A DNA stretch of 64,000 bases, from assembly GCF_021646685.1 (NCBI RefSeq), contig NZ_JAKJHW010000001.1, forward strand, positions 868,001 to 932,000, given 5' to 3'. This document shows, piece after piece, positions 61,389 to 64,000 of this stretch. The notes under the pieces are model-generated. The model saw only the letters and a list, made by a program, of their open reading frames with translations. It did not search any database and was not told the origin of the DNA. Origin of the DNA: Pseudalkalibacillus salsuginis. Lineage in GTDB: Bacteria > Bacillota > Bacilli > Bacillales > Fictibacillaceae. A program made the position numbers and the translations under genes. Position 1 is the stretch's first letter. Every line of letters starts with the position of its first letter.

Positions 61389-63302
61389 TCAGCCTGATAA
61401 AGCATTTTTTTCTATGAAAGTGTCATCTTCAAGCATATAGCCCTGGAAATCATAAAGGTTTTCGACATAAATTTGATGCCATACCATGAATGTAAGGACA
61501 GTCCATAGCTTACGGCTGTAATCAAGCTTTCCGGTCCGATGTTCATCGAGTAAACGCAAGACGATTTTTTTGTCTAAATACCGTTCCGTTTTACTTTCTT
61601 TAATCAAACTTCTCGCCCAATCATACAACTCATTTTTCAACCAGTGACGGATTGGTACCGGGAAACCTAACTTTCTGCGGTAAAGGACCGAGTCTGGAAC
61701 GATCCCCTTCATTGCTTCACGGAATGCGTATTTCGTCGTACCGTTGGTCACTGTATCTGTCGGGGCGATTTGAGACGCAACCCTGAAGACTTCTTTATCA
61801 AGAAACGGCACACGGAGTTCTAAAGAATTCGCCATCGTCATTTTATCTGCTTTTACAAGGATATCGCCTCTCAACCATGTATACATATCTACGTATTGCA
61901 TCTTGTGGATATCATGATAACCTTTCGTCTTCTCGTAAATGGCAGATGTGACTTTCTTATAATTCCAATCTTTATTGTAAGATTTAAGCAGATATTCTTT
62001 CTCATGCTCACTGAACATTTTCGCGTTACCGATATAACGCTCTTCCATTGACATGCTGCCTCGTTCGATGAAACTCTTTCCCTTCATCCCCTCAGGCAAT
62101 AGATTTGATAGTTGTTTCAACCACTTGCGTAACCCTAAAGGTAACATTTGATAGTTTCTTAAAGAGTTCGGTTCATTATAAATTGTATATCCACCGAACA
62201 ATTCATCTGCTCCCTCTCCGGAGAGTACGACTTTTACATGCTTGCTCGCTTCTCTTGAAACGAAATATAGCGGTATCGCTGCGGGATCTGCAACGGGATC
62301 ATCCATATGCCAAATTATTTTTGGTAATTCACTTATGAATTCCTCTGGTTTAACGATATAATGGATGTTCTCAACATTCAAGGCAGCTGCAGTTGAGACT
62401 GCAACGTCAATTTCGCTGTATCCTTGCCGCTCAAACCCAACTGTGAATGTCTTGATCTTAGGATTGATTTCACTGGCTAAAGCAACGATTGCACTTGAAT
62501 CGATACCACCTGACAAGAAACTGCCCACCGGTACATCACTACGCATATGTACCTTCACGGAATCTCTCAAAACATTTCGGATTTCTTCTATCGTTCGATC
62601 AATCGGCGCATGTTTTACATGAAACGCCGGCAACCAGTAGGATTGGATGTTCATTTTTTGACCAGGTTGCTTTAGGAAGTAGTGGCCTGGCAGCAATCTT
62701 TGTATGCCTACGGACATCGTTTCCGGCTCTGGTACGAATTGATAAGTAAGGTAGTGATGAAGAGATTCTAAATTGACTTCATCCTGTTCCTTAAATGCGA
62801 GCAAGCTTTTCTTTTCGGATGCGCAAAAGAGATGTCCATTCTCTTCTAAGTAGAAGAACGGTTTGATTCCAAAAGGATCACGTCCGCCAAATAACACTTT
62901 CTTCTCTTTATCCCAGATCAGAAAACTGAACATTCCGCGTAGTTCTTTAATCGATTCTGGACCTTTACAGACATAGTTAGCCAATATGACCTCTGTATCC
63001 GAATGGGTTTCAAATTCATACCCATCCTTGACTAGAGAATCACGAAGTTCAATATAATTATATATTTCACCGTTGAAGATGATGCAGTAACGGTCGTTTT
63101 CATAAGATAACGGCTGATGCCCGCTTTCTAAATCTATGATACTTAGTCTGCGGAAACCGAAACGGATATGGTCATCATAAAAAAAACCTTCATCATCTGG
63201 ACCTCTATGAGTGATAAGGTTGGTCATTCCTTTTAATTGTCTTATTTCATTTGCATCGATTTCTTGTTGTTGGTCAGAGACACAACCGACAAATCCACAC
63301 AT
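61389..63302 (-). CDS. asnB: Asparagine synthetase (glutamine-hydrolysing)
   Basis: 637-aa enzyme from ATG 63302 (AAGGAGG upstream), so that Cys-2 becomes the N-terminal nucleophile of the glutaminase domain (MCGFVGCVSD). Glutaminase motifs: THRGPDDEGF, FNGEIYNYIELRD, DTEVI. The synthetase PP-loop SGGIDSSAIVALA is at about residue 272, with the aspartate-binding LSGEGADELFGGY and SLELRVPFLDKEVF following. It makes asparagine from aspartate, glutamine and ATP. Length and motifs resemble B. subtilis AsnB. No T-box leader is visible in 63303-63642. Confidence 0.95.
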   Translation of the reverse strand: MCGFVGCVSDQQQEIDANEIRQLKGMTNLITHRGPDDEGFFYDDHIRFGFRRLSIIDLESGHQPLSYENDRYCIIFNGEIYNYIELRDSLVKDGYEFETHSDTEVILANYVCKGPESIKELRGMFSFLIWDKEKKVLFGGRDPFGIKPFFYLEENGHLFCASEKKSLLAFKEQDEVNLESLHHYLTYQFVPEPETMSVGIQRLLPGHYFLKQPGQKMNIQSYWLPAFHVKHAPIDRTIEEIRNVLRDSVKVHMRSDVPVGSFLSGGIDSSAIVALASEINPKIKTFTVGFERQGYSEIDVAVSTAAALNVENIHYIVKPEEFISELPKIIWHMDDPVADPAAIPLYFVSREASKHVKVVLSGEGADELFGGYTIYNEPNSLRNYQMLPLGLRKWLKQLSNLLPEGMKGKSFIERGSMSMEERYIGNAKMFSEHEKEYLLKSYNKDWNYKKVTSAIYEKTKGYHDIHKMQYVDMYTWLRGDILVKADKMTMANSLELRVPFLDKEVFRVASQIAPTDTVTNGTTKYAFREAMKGIVPDSVLYRRKLGFPVPIRHWLKNELYDWARSLIKESKTERYLDKKIVLRLLDEHRTGKLDYSRKLWTVLTFMVWHQIYVENLYDFQGYMLEDDTFIEKNALSG

Positions 63303-63642
63303 CTGACTTGCCTCCTTCAATTTCTTTCTAAAAATACCCATACTTTCATATTATAATCCGGTTCATTATATTAGACGAGTGACTTTGGTCTATGTTTCAG
63401 AAGAAAAACTATATTTTTTCCAATTTCACTTATATTACCCATATCGTTCACAAAAAGTTTGTTGAAAATACAGTTTTTTGATTTTTTTAGACAAATAATT
63501 CTGATAAGGTGTTTTTGCTTAAAAAAAGTTCCTGTTGAAGTTATTGTTGATCTATGCAAAATCCCCACTAATTTAATCAAACTGTTTAACAAAAGATAAA
63601 AAGAAAAAGACAGACTGATGTCTGCTCTGAGATGTATACACA
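63303..63642. other. Non-coding region between asnB and the fumarase/aspartase gene
   Basis: 340 bases, AT-rich. It contains a terminator for the upstream gene at 63606-63630 (minus-strand CAGAC/GTCTG stem then TTTTTC TTTTT). The 90-codon open frame here has no ribosome site and low-complexity composition and is not a gene. No leader RNA is recognised. Confidence 0.6.
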
Positions 63643-64000
63643 TTAAACCAGATTTTCTGGGTCGAGAAGTTCAGCTGCCTCTTTTTCAGACATTATCCCT
63701 TTTTCCAGGATGACTTCCCGAACTGTCTTTCCTGAACGAAAGCTTTCTTTTGCGATCTCCGCTGCTTTCTCATAGCCGATTTTCGGATTCAATGCAGTAG
63801 CAAGTGCCAGGCTTTTTTCCATTAACTCACTCATTCTGCCCTCATTCGGTTCGATCCCTTTTATGCATCGTTCAGTGAATGTTTCCATGCCTGTTGATAA
63901 GATGGTAATCGATTGCAGAACATTATAGCCGATTATTGGCATCATCGGATTGATTTCCAACTGACTTCCGATTCCAGCTGTTGATACACATGTGTCATTC
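63643..64000 (-). CDS. Class II fumarase/aspartase-family enzyme (C-terminal part)
   Basis: The gene runs off the right edge; only the last about 119 codons are present. In frame with the edge, NDTCVSTAGIGSQLEINPMMPIIGYNVLQS corresponds to the end of the central helical bundle. SLALATALNPKIGYEKAAEIAK and KTVREVILEKGIMSEKEAAELLDPENLV form domain 3. The final segment (GKTVREVILEKG) recalls aspartate ammonia-lyase, whereas the immediate end after DPENLV recalls fumarase. The signature GSSxMPxKxNP loop lies outside the window, so the choice is open. Confidence 0.85.
   Translation of the reverse strand, partial: NDTCVSTAGIGSQLEINPMMPIIGYNVLQSITILSTGMETFTERCIKGIEPNEGRMSELMEKSLALATALNPKIGYEKAAEIAKESFRSGKTVREVILEKGIMSEKEAAELLDPENLV

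Noticed and set aside
63303-63642. T-box leader for asnB
   Set aside because: No AGGGTGG T-box bulge, specifier stem or antiterminator could be found.

Overview
The window looks like a chromosomal segment of a low-GC Gram-positive of the family Bacillaceae. Shine-Dalgarno sites are strong (AGGAGG type), TTG and GTG starts are frequent, and hairpin plus T-run terminators are common. Its last third follows the yug region of Bacillus subtilis (yugO, yugN, pgi, an iron alcohol dehydrogenase of the YugJ/YugK type, yuzA, yugI). The genus cannot be fixed from sequence alone.

Layout. 1-12.9 kb: assorted housekeeping and accessory genes. These are a LysR regulator cut by the window edge, a WYL regulator with an SRPBCC protein, a DUF2254 membrane protein, an SsuABC/TauABC-like ABC importer, an endonuclease IV, a TVP38 membrane protein, a MerR-SDR pair behind a MerR-type promoter, and an orphan SidA/IucD-type N-hydroxylase. 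13.0-25.2 kb, all on the minus strand: a complete reductive pyrimidine degradation cluster. It holds beta-ureidopropionase, PreT, PreA, dihydropyrimidinase, an NCS1 nucleobase permease, two small unknown proteins, a PucR regulator, a CoA-acylating semialdehyde dehydrogenase and an omega-aminotransferase. Together they would take uracil or thymine through beta-alanine (or its methyl derivative) to acyl-CoA. 25.7-30.2 kb: a DMT transporter, an ECF sigma/anti-sigma pair and a YhgE/Pip membrane protein behind a TetR-type palindrome.

30.3-32.3 kb holds the most striking small system. A Rap-family TPR protein keeps the Gln at position 47 that corresponds to the RapH phosphatase residue. It is translationally coupled to a secreted precursor made of nine tandem copies of HDGIIKDS with two alternating linkers. 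This looks like a Rap-Phr quorum-sensing pair in which the pheromone precursor has become a multi-copy polyprotein. A Sigma-H-like promoter lies in the 3' end of the rap gene, and a 50-aa ORF with a strong ribosome site follows.

32.76-47.87 kb is a roughly 15-kb integrative element in a tRNA-Ala(GGC) gene, flanked by a 56-bp identical direct repeat. Its gene order is that of a phage satellite (PICI/SaPI-like) without capsid genes: integrase with a divergent HTH and Xis, a prim-pol, a DUF3987 protein, an iteron-rich candidate origin and a TerS-like HTH protein. The two end slots carry cargo: a complete type I restriction-modification system on the left and an unrecognised three-gene operon, including a membrane protein, on the right. 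A symmetric array of four ATCRTTAAA half-sites fills the divergent promoter region.

48-64 kb returns to host genes: YerD-like glutamate synthase domain protein, pyruvate-oxidase-like TPP enzyme, YdjC/ChbG deacetylase, YggT, K+ channel, YugN, Pgi, MFS and SLC13 transporters, iron alcohol dehydrogenase, YuzA, YugI, asparagine synthetase, and the C-terminal part of a fumarase/aspartase family enzyme running off the end. A structured dispersed repeat of about 150 bp occurs four times in the window. Decayed MerR (and possibly MarR) gene remnants lie in two intergenic regions.
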